64,000 nucleotides of DNA. Origin: Kribbella caucasensis. GTDB taxonomy: Bacteria; Actinomycetota; Actinomycetes; Propionibacteriales; Kribbellaceae. The notes below the pieces were generated by a model. The model had not been told where the DNA came from, ran no database searches, and saw only the letters and a program-made list of their open reading frames with translations. The position numbers and the translations under genes are program-made. Below, one piece after another: positions 18,275-27,198 of the stretch. Where the stretch lies: contig NZ_SNWQ01000002.1 of the NCBI RefSeq assembly GCF_004361855.1, positions 558,001-622,000 of the forward strand, given 5' to 3'. The stretch's first letter is position 1, and each line of letters opens with the position of its first letter.

Positions 18275-18874
18275 ATGGAAGCCTTCACCCAGCACATCGG
18301 CACGGCGGCCCCGCTGCGCCGCAGCAACGTCGACACCGACCAGATCATCCCCGCCGTGTACCTGAAGCGGGTCACCCGGACCGGGTTCGAGGACGGGTTG
18401 TTCGCGGCCTGGCGCAACGACCCGACGTTCGTGCTCAACCAGCCCGAGTACGACGGGGTCTCGGTGCTCGTGGCCGGACCGGACTTCGGCACCGGATCGT
18501 CCCGCGAGCACGCGGTCTGGGCCCTGCTCGACTACGGATTCCGGGTCGTCGTGTCGGCCCGGTTCGGCGACATCTTCCGCGGCAACTCCGGTAAGTCGGG
18601 TCTGCTCGCGGCACTGGTCACGGAGGACGTGGTCGAGCGGTTGTGGACCACGATCGAGGCCGACCCGGGGACCAAGGTCACGGTCGACCTTGAGAACAAG
18701 ACGATTTCGGCGGGCGAGCTGGTCGCGCCGTTCGAGATCGACGACTACACGCGGTACCGGCTGCTCAACGGTCTGGACGACGTCGGCATCACCTTGTCGC
18801 GCGAGGCGGACATCGTCGCGTACGAGGCCACCCGGCCGTCCTTCAAGCCCGCGACGCTGCCGGCCAAGGCCTGA
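18275..18874 (+). CDS. leuD: 3-isopropylmalate dehydratase small subunit
   Basis: A 199-residue swivelling-domain subunit. The motifs [16 protein letters not shown] (about residues 17-32) and [17 protein letters not shown] (about 68-84) position the substrate carboxylate and the catalytic serine region. It works as a heterodimer with LeuC. AGAGGAAUC-like spacing before ATG 18275 supplies the ribosome-binding site. It is the last gene of the leuCD operon, closed by a hairpin 14 nt after the stop. Confidence 0.97.
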   Translation: MEAFTQHIGTAAPLRRSNVDTDQIIPAVYLKRVTRTGFEDGLFAAWRNDPTFVLNQPEYDGVSVLVAGPDFGTGSSREHAVWALLDYGFRVVVSARFGDIFRGNSGKSGLLAALVTEDVVERLWTTIEADPGTKVTVDLENKTISAGELVAPFEIDDYTRYRLLNGLDDVGITLSREADIVAYEATRPSFKPATLPAKA

Positions 18875-18887
18875 GTTTCACCAGCAT

Positions 18888-18927
18888 CAGCAGCTGTGGT
18901 TGGGCATCTGCCCGGCCACAGCTGCTG
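18888..18927 (+). terminator. Terminator-like hairpin after leuD
   Basis: A 12-bp stem (18888-18899 CAGCAGCTGTGG with 18916-18927) encloses a second small stem, GGGCA/TGCCC (18902-18913). There is no U-tract. Confidence 0.65.
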
Positions 18928-19039
18928 TCGTTTCCGGAGGTTCTCGCAGTACCCAGGAGCCAGCGGCCGGAAACCTCGGCGTAACGGATTGCACATCCGG
19001 ACCGATAACTCTGGTGTTACCCTTGGCGAGTTGTCCGAA

Positions 19040-19200
19040 CAAGGCCGCGAGACTCTGGAGGTGAGGCGCTAGTGAACAGCGAACCCTCCAGACATACCGA
19101 TCTCGCTCGGCCTTGAGGCTCTAGTTCCTCTTCCAGGTCAGGTCACCCCGGCGCGATCGCGTGGGGTGGGCTGTGCTGTGGTGTGCGACGTCCACGTCGC
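19040..19200 (+). promoter_or_regulatory. Structured 5' leader of corA, candidate cis-regulatory RNA
   Basis: Three nested stems can form. The outer stem is 19040-19052 with 19101-19115 (13 bp with a 2-nt bulge). The middle stem is 19054-19061 with 19085-19092 (TCTGGAGG/CCTCCAGA). The inner stem is 19067-19070 with 19078-19081. Two more hairpins follow at 19144-19168 (CACCCC/GGGGTG) and 19185-19200 (GCGACGT/ACGTCGC). They lie upstream of GGAGG and the corA ATG at 19258. Position before a magnesium transporter suggests ion sensing. It shares only the short string GGTGAGGC with the M-box and lacks the rest of that architecture, so I do not call it an M-box. Nothing else is seen in the 383 bp between leuD and corA except the leuD terminator. 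Confidence 0.55.
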
Positions 19201-19257
19201 GAGGCCGGGCAGATGGTTGCCCCTCACACCACCTGACCTCGCACCTGGAGGACCATC

Positions 19258-20430
19258 ATGTCCGACCGTCGCCTGCGCACTCTGCGCGCCTTCAGCCGCA
19301 CCCCTTCGCTTCGCGCCGCCGCCCGCCGGTACGCCGGTGGCGTCGCGCCCGCCATCGAATCGGCCGAGCAACTGCCGAACGAGCATGCGGTGGACCTGAA
19401 GCCCAGAGGCCACAGCGTCGTCGACAGCGCGATCTACTGCGACGGCATGCGGGTCGCGTCGCCGGGTTCCCTGGCCGACACCTACCAGGTCCTGCACGAG
19501 GCGCCGAAGAGCCTGGCCTGGATCGGCCTGTACCGGCCGGACCGGCGTGAACTCGCCTCGCTGGCCAAGGAGTTCGACCTGCACGAGCTCGCCGTCGAGG
19601 ACGCCATGGAGGCGCACCAGCGGCCGAAGCTGGAGCGCTACGGCGACACGTTGTTCGTGGTCCTGAAGGCCGCTCGCTACCGGGATGCGACCGAGGAGGT
19701 CGAGTTCGGCGAGGTGCACGTGTTCGTCGGCCCGGACTTCGTGGTGACGGTCCGGCATGCCGAGGCGCCGAACCTGGCCGCCGTACGCCGCCGGGTGGAA
19801 CGCGATCCCGAGTTGCTCCGGCGGGGTACCGAGGCCGTTCTCTACGCGATCATGGACAAGGTCGTCGACGGGTACGCGCCGGTGGTCGCCGGGCTGGAGA
19901 ACGACATCGACGAGATCGAGACCGAGGTGTTCCGCGGCGACCCGTCGGTGTCCCGGCGCATCTACGAGCTGTCCCGTGAGGTGATCGAGTTCCAGCGCGC
20001 GACCCGGCCGCTGGTCGGCATGCTGGACAACCTGCGGGCCGGTTTCGACAAGTACGGCGTGGACGAGGAACTGCAGCGTTCGCTTCGTGATGTGGCCGAC
20101 CACGTCACCCAGGTGGTCGAGCGGGTGGACGGATTCCGCGAACTGCTGCGCGACATGCTGACCGTGAACGCGACCTTGGTGGCGCAGCAGCAGAACGAGG
20201 AGATGAAGGCTCTCACCGTCGCCAGCAACGCGCAGAACGAAGAGGTGAAGCGGATCTCCGCCTGGGCCGCGATCCTGTTCGCGCCGACGCTGATCGGCAC
20301 CGTCTACGGGATGAACTTCGACATGATGCCGGAACTGCATTGGCGGTGGGGTTACCCGTTCGCGGTCGCCATGATGGCGGTCGTGTGCGTCAGCCTCTAC
20401 CAGATCTTCAAGCGCCGCAGCTGGCTCTAG
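19258..20430 (+). CDS. corA: CorA family magnesium/cobalt transporter
   Basis: A 390-residue channel protein with a large cytoplasmic N-terminal domain, a long stalk helix (about residues 215-325) and two C-terminal TM helices. The signature YGMNFDM (residues 350-356) lies at the end of TM1 and forms the selectivity filter of the pentamer. The loop PELHWRWGYP between the TM helices is typical. The N-terminus is basic and extended by about 40 residues relative to classic CorA. GGAGG precedes ATG 19258 at good spacing. The structured leader upstream may control expression in response to metal. Confidence 0.93.
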   Translation: MSDRRLRTLRAFSRTPSLRAAARRYAGGVAPAIESAEQLPNEHAVDLKPRGHSVVDSAIYCDGMRVASPGSLADTYQVLHEAPKSLAWIGLYRPDRRELASLAKEFDLHELAVEDAMEAHQRPKLERYGDTLFVVLKAARYRDATEEVEFGEVHVFVGPDFVVTVRHAEAPNLAAVRRRVERDPELLRRGTEAVLYAIMDKVVDGYAPVVAGLENDIDEIETEVFRGDPSVSRRIYELSREVIEFQRATRPLVGMLDNLRAGFDKYGVDEELQRSLRDVADHVTQVVERVDGFRELLRDMLTVNATLVAQQQNEEMKALTVASNAQNEEVKRISAWAAILFAPTLIGTVYGMNFDMMPELHWRWGYPFAVAMMAVVCVSLYQIFKRRSWL

Positions 20431-20486
20431 CGGGCCACCAGCTTCGGACCTCGCTACTCTGCTGGCACGACAGCGAGGAGGCTGAG

Positions 20487-20672
20487 ATGTGGTTGTTCCT
20501 GCGGCGACGGCTGATCATGTGGGCGGTGCTGGCGATCGCGGTGCCGTTGCTGGACTGGTTGCTGGGCAAGGTGAGCGAGACCCTGCGGGCGCGCAAGGGT
20601 GAGACCGCGGTGACCCGAGGTCTCGACACCGCCCGATCGGGGGTCCGGACATTGCGCGGCAAACGCCGCTGA
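20487..20672 (+). CDS. Small single-pass membrane protein, unknown function
   Basis: A 61-residue protein with one hydrophobic segment (about residues 9-25, LIMWAVLAIAVPLLDWL) flanked by arginines, followed by a basic helical tail ending GKRR. GAGGAGG lies about 6 nt before ATG 20487. No function can be assigned. It lies 56 bp after corA and may share its transcript. The positive-inside rule is ambiguous because both ends are basic. Confidence 0.7.
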   Translation: MWLFLRRRLIMWAVLAIAVPLLDWLLGKVSETLRARKGETAVTRGLDTARSGVRTLRGKRR

Positions 20673-20870
20673 CCGGTACTTCGGGGCTGTGGCGGGGGTT
20701 GCGTCAACGGTGCGGCGGGGTTGTGATTAGGGCTGTGGTGGGTTGTGGCATGGGTCACCGAAGGTCGCCGGATCGTTGCTCTACAGGGAATCCAGAGCCC
20801 TCCAGAGGTCGATTCGGGGCCAATTTGGGCCCAAATCGCCCAAAACAAGGCCGAATTGCCGCGTTGGTGT

Positions 20871-20899
20871 TTGTGAACTCACCCGTTAGTCCATAACGT
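20871..20899 (+). promoter_or_regulatory. hupB promoter with downstream hairpin
   Basis: TTGTGA (20871-20876) and TAACGT (20894-20899) are spaced 17 bp, giving an untranslated leader of about 45 nt. The leader contains a perfect 6-bp stem TCGAGC-GCTGT-GCTCGA (20910-20926). A 9-bp direct repeat ACGTTCACG flanks this hairpin. The leader ends in GGAGGG before GTG 20951. Confidence 0.55.
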
Positions 20900-20950
20900 T
20901 CACGAGAGATCGAGCGCTGTGCTCGACGTCTACGTTCACGGAGGGAAGCA

Positions 20951-21535
20951 GTGAACAAGAGCCAGTTGGTCGAAGCGCTCGCAGTGCACTTCGACGGAAA
21001 TCGCCGTTCGGCCCAGCACGCCCTGGAGTCGGTGATCGACACCGTCCAGCGCGAGCTGACCAAGAAGGGCGGCAAGGTCGCCATCACCGGGTTCGGCGCG
21101 TTCGAGGCCATCGAGCGCGGTGCTCGGATGGTCCGCAACCCGCGGACCGGTGAGACCAAGCGCGCCAAGAAGACCGTGGTGCCGAAGTTCCGCGCGGGTG
21201 CGGAGCTGAAGGCCGTTGTCTCCGGTGCGAAGAAGCTGCCGAAGCTGGTTGCTCCGAAGCCGGCGACAGCCACCAAGACCGCCGCGGCCAAGAAGGCTGC
21301 CCCGGTCAAGGCCACAGCCACCAAGGCCGCCGCGACCAAGACCACCGCCAAGAAGGCGCCGGCCAAGGCCGCCGCGACCAAGACGGTGGCCAAGAAGGCG
21401 CCGGCGAAGAAGGCCCCGGCCAAGGCCGTTGCCAAGAAGGCGGCTCCGGTCAAGAAGGCCACTGTGGCCAAGAAGGCGCCGGCCAAGAAGGCCCCCGCCA
21501 AGAAGGCGCCGGTGAAGCGCGCAACCGCTCGCTGA
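20951..21535 (+). CDS. hupB: HU family DNA-binding protein with lysine-rich tail
   Basis: A 194-residue nucleoid protein. Residues 1-93 are a canonical HU fold: [14 protein letters not shown], then [13 protein letters not shown], and the DNA-gripping arm [23 protein letters not shown]. Residues 95-194 are a low-complexity tail of AAKKAP-like units rich in Lys, Ala, Pro and Thr, resembling histone H1. This two-part HupB is specific to actinobacteria, where it compacts DNA and the tail is acetylated or methylated. It starts at GTG 20951. The repetitive tail sequence is prone to length change between strains. Confidence 0.96.
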   Translation: MNKSQLVEALAVHFDGNRRSAQHALESVIDTVQRELTKKGGKVAITGFGAFEAIERGARMVRNPRTGETKRAKKTVVPKFRAGAELKAVVSGAKKLPKLVAPKPATATKTAAAKKAAPVKATATKAAATKTTAKKAPAKAAATKTVAKKAPAKKAPAKAVAKKAAPVKKATVAKKAPAKKAPAKKAPVKRATAR

Positions 21536-21580
21536 CCTTCAGCACTGCAGCACCGCAACACTGCACTACCGCAACACCAG

Positions 21581-21620
21581 CGAAGGCCGGTCACCCCGCA
21601 CCAGGGGCGACCGGCCTTCG
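21581..21620 (+). terminator. Terminator after hupB
   Basis: A 12-bp stem (CGAAGGCCGGTC 21581-21592 with 21609-21620) is extended by an inner CCCC/GGGG pairing around GCACCA. It is GC-rich without a U-tract. Confidence 0.75.
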
Positions 21621-21715
21621 CCGTACCCGGTGTCGTCGGCCGGGACGATGTCGTCGGCAACTTGTCCCGTACTGCTTTGTCCCGTACTGCGGGGCGGCGG
21701 GCTACCGTATTGGTC

Positions 21716-21919
21716 ATGCAAGCCACCGTGAGTCGCTACGACGCCGAGACGCGTTCGGGTGCAGTGCTGACCGACAAGGGGATCGAGCTGCCGTTCTCCG
21801 CGGACGAGTTGAGGTCGCCGGTGCGATTCCTGCGCGTCGGTCAACGGGTTCGGCTGGACACCAGTGGTTCGGGTGCGGGGATGGCGATCACCGGCGTCCA
21901 CTTCATCACACTGCCGTAA
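21716..21919 (+). CDS. Small cold-shock-domain-like OB-fold protein
   Basis: A 67-residue protein from ATG 21716. The pattern ATVSRYDAETRSGAVLTDKG resembles the first strands of a cold-shock domain (GxVxxFdxxxGxGxIxxD). It lacks the aromatic RNP1/RNP2 residues of CspA (KGFGFI), so nucleic-acid binding by the usual surface is doubtful. Upstream, TTGTCCCGTACTGC is directly repeated with a 15-bp period (about 21661-21690). I treat it as a divergent OB-fold protein of unknown role. Confidence 0.6.
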   Translation: MQATVSRYDAETRSGAVLTDKGIELPFSADELRSPVRFLRVGQRVRLDTSGSGAGMAITGVHFITLP

Positions 21920-21971
21920 AGCGCAGCATCACGTTGCCGTAGTAGGCATCACGTTGCCGTCGTACAAGCGG

Positions 21972-22643
21972 CTAGCAGGCGATGCCTTCGGTGCCGGTGG
22001 CGGCGCCCAGGACCAGGGACATGACGTCGGCGGTGCGGGGGCCGACGCCGAGTTGTACTGCGTGCGCGAGGTCCGCGGCGGTGTCGACATCGCGGCGGAG
22101 CGAGTCGATCGACGTGAGCTCGAGCGGAACGGCCCCGGATGCCTGATGCGCCAATGCGGAACCGACGCCGAAGCGGGGATCCAGTCCGACGCCCGGGCCC
22201 GCGGCAAGCATCGTCGTACCGGTCCCTGGCAGATCGATGACGAAGCTGCGATCGGCGACGGAGGCGGCGAGGGCGGTGGTGAGTTCGAGGGGACGCAGCG
22301 CGGGCAGATCGGCCGACAACGCGGCGACACCGGACTCGGGGAACTCCGCGGCAGCGACCGCCGCACCGTGCTCGAGGGCTTCGTTGAGGCCCACGCCGGG
22401 CAGGTCCGGGATCACCCGCGCACCGGCCTCGGTGACGTCCGCGGCGACCACCGGATCGTCGGTGACGACCAGTACGGCGCGGACGAGAGGAGAGGACAGG
22501 GCGGCGGCAGTAGTGTCGACTGCGAAGGCACGGGCCAGCTCCGGACGGTGCTGGGGGTAGGCCGCAGCGAGCCGGCTCTTCGCGATCGCCGTACGCTTCA
22601 CCGGGATCACCACGATCCAGGGAGCGACCTGTAGGTGTGCCAT
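21972..22643 (-). CDS. cofC: 2-phospho-L-lactate (or PEP) guanylyltransferase of F420 biosynthesis
   Basis: A 223-residue nucleotidyltransferase starting at ATG 22643. The N-terminus WIVVIPVKRTAIAKSRL (about residues 9-25) holds the GTP-binding basic loop. VLVVTDDP (about 58-65) and VAALSADLPALRP (about 107-119, with the metal-binding Asp) match CofC/FbiD. The enzyme activates phosphoenolpyruvate or 2-phospholactate with GTP before transfer to the deazaflavin. Its presence implies the organism makes coenzyme F420. It is divergent from the acyltransferase gene across only 16 bp. Confidence 0.9.
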   Translation of the reverse strand: MAHLQVAPWIVVIPVKRTAIAKSRLAAAYPQHRPELARAFAVDTTAAALSSPLVRAVLVVTDDPVVAADVTEAGARVIPDLPGVGLNEALEHGAAVAAAEFPESGVAALSADLPALRPLELTTALAASVADRSFVIDLPGTGTTMLAAGPGVGLDPRFGVGSALAHQASGAVPLELTSIDSLRRDVDTAADLAHAVQLGVGPRTADVMSLVLGAATGTEGIAC

Positions 22644-22659
22644 CAGGCAGGATTCTCCC

Positions 22660-23610
22660 ATGACCGACGGCAACGACGAGCACCAGGAGGCAGCAGTGGA
22701 GGGCCAACGCAACGATCCCCGGCCACCGCGGGGCTTCTGGTTCGGCCTGGTGGTCGCGATCGTCAAGCCGTTGCTGCTCGTCTTCACCAAGCAGGACTTC
22801 CGCGGCCGGGAGAACATGCCGCGGCAGGGCGGGGTGGTGTTCGTGACGAACCACATCTCGCATCTCGACCCGTTCGTGCTCGGGTTCTACATCTGGGAGT
22901 GCCGGCGGATCCCTCGGTTCCTGGGGAAGGCGTCGCTGTTCAAGCTGCCGGTGGCGGGGCGGATCATCACCAGTGCGGGACAGATCCCGGTGTACCGGGA
23001 CTCGATCCAGGCGGCGGACGCGTTCCGGGATGCGGTTGCCGCGGTGGAGCGGGGGGAGTGCGTCGGGGTCTATCCCGAGGGGACGATCACCCGCGATCCG
23101 GACATGTGGCCGATGACCGGGAAGACCGGGGCGGCGCGGATCGCGTTGATGACCGGGTGCCCGGTGATCCCGATCGCGAACTGGGGTGCGCAGGAGATCT
23201 TCGAGTCGTACGGCAAGGTGCGGATCCGGTTGCTGCCGCGCAAGACGCTGCAGGTGAAGGCAGGGCCGCCGGTGGATCTGAGCGCTTTCCAGGGCAAGCC
23301 GATCACCAACCAGCTGTTGCACGAGGCAACCGACGTGATCATGACGACGGTCGCTGCCGGGCTGGCCGAGCTGCGGGGTGGGACGCCGCCGAAGGAGCTG
23401 TACGACGTCCGCAAGGCCCGCGCCGAGGCCGCCGCCGAACGCCGGGCGGAAGCGGAAGCCGGTGCGCGGAACGCCGACGGGGTAGACGCCGACGGGCCGG
23501 ATGGGGTGAACTCCGGCGGGGCGGATAAAGCCAGCGGCGGCGGGGACGAAGTACAGGGGAGTCGTGGGGACGAAGTGCCGGTGAAGCGCGAGGACGAGGA
23601 GAACGCATGA
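22660..23610 (+). CDS. 1-acylglycerol-3-phosphate acyltransferase family protein
   Basis: A 316-residue PlsC-family acyltransferase. The catalytic NHISHLDP motif (HX4D, about residues 64-71) and the substrate motif [12 protein letters not shown] (about 132-143) are intact, with a hydrophobic N-terminal segment (about 26-42) for membrane attachment. It probably acylates lysophosphatidate in phospholipid synthesis. This agrees with the coupled gpsA gene, whose start overlaps its stop by four bases. The C-terminal 60 residues are charged, alanine/glutamate-rich and probably disordered. Confidence 0.92.
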   Translation: MTDGNDEHQEAAVEGQRNDPRPPRGFWFGLVVAIVKPLLLVFTKQDFRGRENMPRQGGVVFVTNHISHLDPFVLGFYIWECRRIPRFLGKASLFKLPVAGRIITSAGQIPVYRDSIQAADAFRDAVAAVERGECVGVYPEGTITRDPDMWPMTGKTGAARIALMTGCPVIPIANWGAQEIFESYGKVRIRLLPRKTLQVKAGPPVDLSAFQGKPITNQLLHEATDVIMTTVAAGLAELRGGTPPKELYDVRKARAEAAAERRAEAEAGARNADGVDADGPDGVNSGGADKASGGGDEVQGSRGDEVPVKREDEENA

Positions 23611-24611
23611 CGAAGGTCGCGGTGTTCGGTGCCGGTTCGTGGGGGACGGCGTTCGCCACGGTGCTGGCGAACGCGGGCAACCAGGTCTCGATCTGGGGCC
23701 GCCGGGAATCGCTCTGCGAGGTGATCAACAGCCAGCACGAGAACCCCGACTACCTCCCCGGCCTGCGCCTGCCCGACGCGATCACCGCGACCCACGATCC
23801 CGCGGCCGCGGCCGACGGTGCCGAAGCCGTCGTACTGGCCGTGCCGAGTCAGTCGCTGCGGGCCAACCTGTCCGAATGGGCCGGCGTGCTGCCGTCCGCG
23901 GTACCGCTGGTGAGTCTGATGAAGGGCGTCGAGGTCGGTACGACGAAACGCATGAGCGAAGTGATCGCGGAGCTCACCGGCGCCGGCCCGGAGCGGATCG
24001 CGGTCGTCTCCGGCCCGAACCTCGCCCGCGAGATCGCCGAAGGACAGCCGGCCGCGTCCGTGGTCGCGTGCGCCGACGAGGGGACCGCCACGCGGTTGCA
24101 GAAGCTGTGCCACTCGCCGACGTTCCGCCCGTACACGAACAACGACGTGATCGGCTGCGAGCTCGGCGGCGCGACCAAGAACGTGATCGCCCTCGCGGTC
24201 GGGATGGCGATCGGCCTCGGCTTCGGCGACAACGCGCGCGCTTCGGTGATCACCCGAGGCCTGGTCGAAACGGCAAGACTCGGTACGGCGCTGGGCGCGG
24301 ACGAGCACACGTTCTCAGGGCTCGCCGGCTTGGGTGATCTCGTCGCCACGTGTTCGTCGCCGCTGTCCCGCAACCGGACCTTCGGCGAGAAACTCGGTCA
24401 GGGCCTGACGGTCGCCGAGATCGCCGGCGCGACCCGCCAGGTCGCCGAGGGCGTCAAGTCCTGCTCGTCGATCACCGACCTGGCCCACCACCACGACGTC
24501 GAGATGCCGATCGCCGAACACGTCACCAGGGTCGTCGCCGGCGAGATGACCCCGAAGGACATGCTCTTCAGCCTGATCTCCCGCTCCGCCAAATCCGAAC
24601 GCTGGGGCTAG
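23607..24611 (+). CDS. gpsA: NAD(P)H-dependent glycerol-3-phosphate dehydrogenase
   Basis: A 334-residue enzyme that reduces dihydroxyacetone phosphate to sn-glycerol-3-phosphate for phospholipids. The dinucleotide motif [10 protein letters not shown] is at residues 8-17. The catalytic-domain signature [22 protein letters not shown] (about 190-211) includes the active Lys. ATG 23607 overlaps the acyltransferase stop (ATGA), coupling two successive steps. The stop codon overlaps the stop of the convergent gene at a CTAG tetranucleotide (24608-24611), so no intergenic terminator exists. Confidence 0.96.
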   Translation: MTKVAVFGAGSWGTAFATVLANAGNQVSIWGRRESLCEVINSQHENPDYLPGLRLPDAITATHDPAAAADGAEAVVLAVPSQSLRANLSEWAGVLPSAVPLVSLMKGVEVGTTKRMSEVIAELTGAGPERIAVVSGPNLAREIAEGQPAASVVACADEGTATRLQKLCHSPTFRPYTNNDVIGCELGGATKNVIALAVGMAIGLGFGDNARASVITRGLVETARLGTALGADEHTFSGLAGLGDLVATCSSPLSRNRTFGEKLGQGLTVAEIAGATRQVAEGVKSCSSITDLAHHHDVEMPIAEHVTRVVAGEMTPKDMLFSLISRSAKSERWG

Positions 24612-25393
24612 ACCGGGACCGTCACGCTGGTTCCGGTCGGTAGCCAGCTGAGGCTGGTGCTGACGTCCGCGGGTGCGGCGGCGAAGGCCTGCTCGATGGT
24701 GTCGCGCCCCTGGGTGAAGTGACTCCAGCCTTCGTAGTGCACGGGCAACACCGTGCGCGGTCGCAGTTGCCGGCAGAGTTCGACACCGTCCGGGCCGGAC
24801 ATCGTGTAGCGCAGTGGCCCGGTGATGCCGAACTGGACGGCGCCGAGGTGGAGCAGCACCGTCCCCACGTCGAACCGGTCGCCCACCTGCCGCAGGCCGT
24901 CGTACAGGACTGTGTCGCCGGAGATCCACAGGATGCCGTGTTCCTGACCTTCCCAGCGCAGTGCGAAGCCGACCACGTCACCGGTGATCCGGCGGCTGAA
25001 CGGCGGCCCGTGCCGGCAAGGCGTCGCGGTGATCTCCAGCGTCGGCAGTCCGGGCTTTCGCAGTGAATGCACCGACCACGGCGTGAGGCCGACGGCACCA
25101 AGTCGACGTGCGCCGACGGCCGTTGTGATGACGGTGCCGACGGCCGGCAACAGTGCTCGGCCGGCGTCGTCCAGGTTGTCGGCGTGCTGATCGTGGGTCA
25201 GCAGTACGGCGTCGATCGGTGGCAGGTCCGCAACGGCGACGGTGGGGCCCGACATCTTGGTGGAGGCCGAGCCCCAGCCGAACGTGTACCTGCGTCCTGG
25301 TGGATCGAAGGTCGGATCCGTGAGCAACCGCCAGCCCTCGATCTCGATCAGGGTCGTCGGTCCGCCGATGTGAGTGATCCGGACGTCAGTCAC
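24608..25393 (-). CDS. MBL-fold metal-dependent hydrolase (UlaG/RomA-like)
   Basis: A 261-residue metallo-beta-lactamase-fold protein. The zinc motif is [12 protein letters not shown] (about residues 65-76), the HxxxHxDN variant. Further metal ligands are expected at GDTV (about 165) and LPVHYEGW (about 224-231). This variant is typical of UlaG- or NAPE-PLD-like lactonases and phosphodiesterases rather than true beta-lactamases. GTG 25393 overlaps the upstream hydrolase by 8 bp, making it the last gene of a three-gene operon. It converges on gpsA with overlapping stop codons. Confidence 0.88.
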   Translation of the reverse strand: MTDVRITHIGGPTTLIEIEGWRLLTDPTFDPPGRRYTFGWGSASTKMSGPTVAVADLPPIDAVLLTHDQHADNLDDAGRALLPAVGTVITTAVGARRLGAVGLTPWSVHSLRKPGLPTLEITATPCRHGPPFSRRITGDVVGFALRWEGQEHGILWISGDTVLYDGLRQVGDRFDVGTVLLHLGAVQFGITGPLRYTMSGPDGVELCRQLRPRTVLPVHYEGWSHFTQGRDTIEQAFAAAPADVSTSLSWLPTGTSVTVPV

Positions 25394-26183
25394 GAACAGC
25401 CGCGAGCGCCCAGTCCAGGACCTCGTCCGCGATCTTCTCCCATCCCGCCTGAGCCGGGAGCAGGTGCGCGTAGCCGTCGTACTGCTTGTGTTCAGTGACG
25501 GTGTTCGACTTGTAGTGCTTGGCGTTGGAGCGCTGTACCTCGGGCGGCATGATGTGGTCTTCCGAGCCGGAGACGAACAGCAGTGGCGCGCGGTTGTCGT
25601 TGTGGTAGTCGACCCAGGTGTCCTGATGTCCGGGCTGGAAGTTCGCGAGCACACTGCCCCACAGGATTCCGCCGTTCGCCGGGATCGCGTACCGCTCGTA
25701 CAGGGCGTGGGCCTCGTCGTCGGTGAACGTGTTCGTGAACGCGTAGTTCCACTCGTCGAACGACAGCGGGATCGCCTTGTGCCGGTTGGCCGGGCTCTTC
25801 AGGACCGGGAACGTCGACTTGACCTGCGAGATCGGTACGACGCGTACGCCCTCCGTCGGGGCCGAGTTCAGGGCGACCCCGGCCGCTCCGAAACCGTGGT
25901 CGAGCAGGATCTGGGTGAACGCCCCACCGGCCGAGTGGCCCATGATGATCGGCGGCGTCTCCAGTTCGCGGACCACCGCTTCCAGGTGCTCGATGATCTG
26001 CGGGACAGTGACCTTGAGGATCGGCGTCGGGTCGGCGTTGAGCGCCTCGACCTCCACCTCGAAACCCGGGTATCCCGGCGCGAGCACGCGGAACCCACGC
26101 TGCTCGTAGTGCGTGATCCAGTGCTCCCAGCTGCGCGGTGTCACCCAGAAGCCGTGAACGAGAACGATGGTGTCAGGTGTCAT
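25386..26183 (-). CDS. Alpha/beta hydrolase, cytoplasmic
   Basis: A 265-residue alpha/beta hydrolase with the oxyanion region LVHGFW (residues 8-13), nucleophile elbow GHSAGG (about 98-103), an acid in SGSEDHI (about 206) and a C-terminal catalytic His in YAHLLP. There is no signal peptide. The ATG at 26183 is preceded by AGAAGGA. It resembles lysophospholipase-like or epoxide-hydrolase-like enzymes but the substrate is not predictable. It lies 28 bp downstream of a second, secreted alpha/beta hydrolase, so the operon holds two related folds in different compartments. Confidence 0.9.
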   Translation of the reverse strand: MTPDTIVLVHGFWVTPRSWEHWITHYEQRGFRVLAPGYPGFEVEVEALNADPTPILKVTVPQIIEHLEAVVRELETPPIIMGHSAGGAFTQILLDHGFGAAGVALNSAPTEGVRVVPISQVKSTFPVLKSPANRHKAIPLSFDEWNYAFTNTFTDDEAHALYERYAIPANGGILWGSVLANFQPGHQDTWVDYHNDNRAPLLFVSGSEDHIMPPEVQRSNAKHYKSNTVTEHKQYDGYAHLLPAQAGWEKIADEVLDWALAAVRD

Positions 26184-26211
26184 GACTGGTCCTTCTGTCG
26201 AGGTGAGGTCA

Positions 26212-27006
26212 TCAGGAGGTCTGCTCGGCGGCATCGACGATGAGGTCGGTGGTCGGGCCGGGCCTGGAGATCATCGCGACGTGAGACGCCTTCACCTCGG
26301 CGGTGTGGGCGCCGGCCCGTTGCGCCATGAAGCGCTGGGCGGCGGCGGGAATCACCAGGTCGTCGCGGGCGACCAGGGTCCAGGACGGGATCGACTTCCA
26401 CGCCGGGACACCGGACGGTTGACCGAGCGTGTTCAGTTCGGCCGGTCGCTGACTCCTGGCCATCACGGCGGCGGTAGGCGGCGTGACGTCGGCTGCGAAC
26501 ACCTCCCGGAACAGCGAGAGCTTGATGTAGCTGTCCGTGCCGCCCGGGTACGGCCGGAAGTCCAGGGCGTCCGGGCCGAGGCGGCTGCCCGGGAACTGCA
26601 TGGACAGGCCGCCGACCGTGTCGCCGGCATCCGGAGCGAACGCGGCGACGTACACCAGCGCCTTGACGTTCGGGTTGCCGGTGGCGGCGTTGGTCAGCAC
26701 GAAACCGCCGTACGAGTGACCGACCAGCACGATCGGGCCGGTCACGGTCGCGAGAACGCTGCGCAGGTACGCGCTGTCGGAGTCGACGCCGCGCAACGGG
26801 TTCGCCGGCGCGAGTACCGGATAGCCCTTGCGTTGGAGGCGGTGGATCACGTCGTTCCAGCCGGAGGCGTCGGCGAACGCCCCGTGCACGAGGACGACGG
26901 TCGGCTTCGGGCCGTGATCCGAACCGGCGGCAGCGGATCCGGCGACGCCGAAGACCAGCGCGAGCGACAGCAGGAGATGGGCAACGGGCCACTTGCGCAC
27001 GAACAT
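26212..27006 (-). CDS. Secreted alpha/beta hydrolase
   Basis: A 264-residue hydrolase with a Sec signal peptide. A basic start (MFVRKW) is followed by a hydrophobic core (about 8-24) and a likely cleavage after AGSAAA near residue 27. The mature domain has VLVHGAFADASGW (about 38-50), nucleophile elbow GHSYGG (about 96-101), and a C-terminal ASHVAMISRP placing the catalytic His. The family (often called esterase EstC-like) acts on esters or lactones. It is first in the three-gene operon and divergent from an AraC regulator across 192 bp, which suggests regulation by that protein. Confidence 0.9.
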   Translation of the reverse strand: MFVRKWPVAHLLLSLALVFGVAGSAAAGSDHGPKPTVVLVHGAFADASGWNDVIHRLQRKGYPVLAPANPLRGVDSDSAYLRSVLATVTGPIVLVGHSYGGFVLTNAATGNPNVKALVYVAAFAPDAGDTVGGLSMQFPGSRLGPDALDFRPYPGGTDSYIKLSLFREVFAADVTPPTAAVMARSQRPAELNTLGQPSGVPAWKSIPSWTLVARDDLVIPAAAQRFMAQRAGAHTAEVKASHVAMISRPGPTTDLIVDAAEQTS

Positions 27007-27133
27007 GTTCTTCCTTCGCGGTCGATCGATCGGAGGGAGGGAAGACTGCGACAGCTGCAGTGGGGCGCCTGGTTGGCGAAAACGTAGCTCGGCTTCGGAC
27101 GTGGACCGTAGGATGTGGCTGCACGGAACTGGG

Positions 27134-27147
27134 TTGTGAGTGCACAA
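27134..27147. promoter_or_regulatory. Candidate operator between hydrolase operon and araC-type gene
   Basis: A palindrome TTGTG-AGTG-CACAA (27134-27147) lies in the divergent region, about 50 bp upstream of the AraC start. Its position suits control of both directions. Confidence 0.4.
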
Positions 27148-27198
27148 TCCGGTCGGTGGGTGCAGGCCCGGGGGTGGGCGCAGTGTCAGGGGGTTTGG

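Noticed and set aside
19040..19115. M-box magnesium riboswitch before corA
   Set aside because: Only a short GGTGAGGC string matches. The conserved 3' part that closes the M-box fold is missing, so I report it as an unclassified structured leader.
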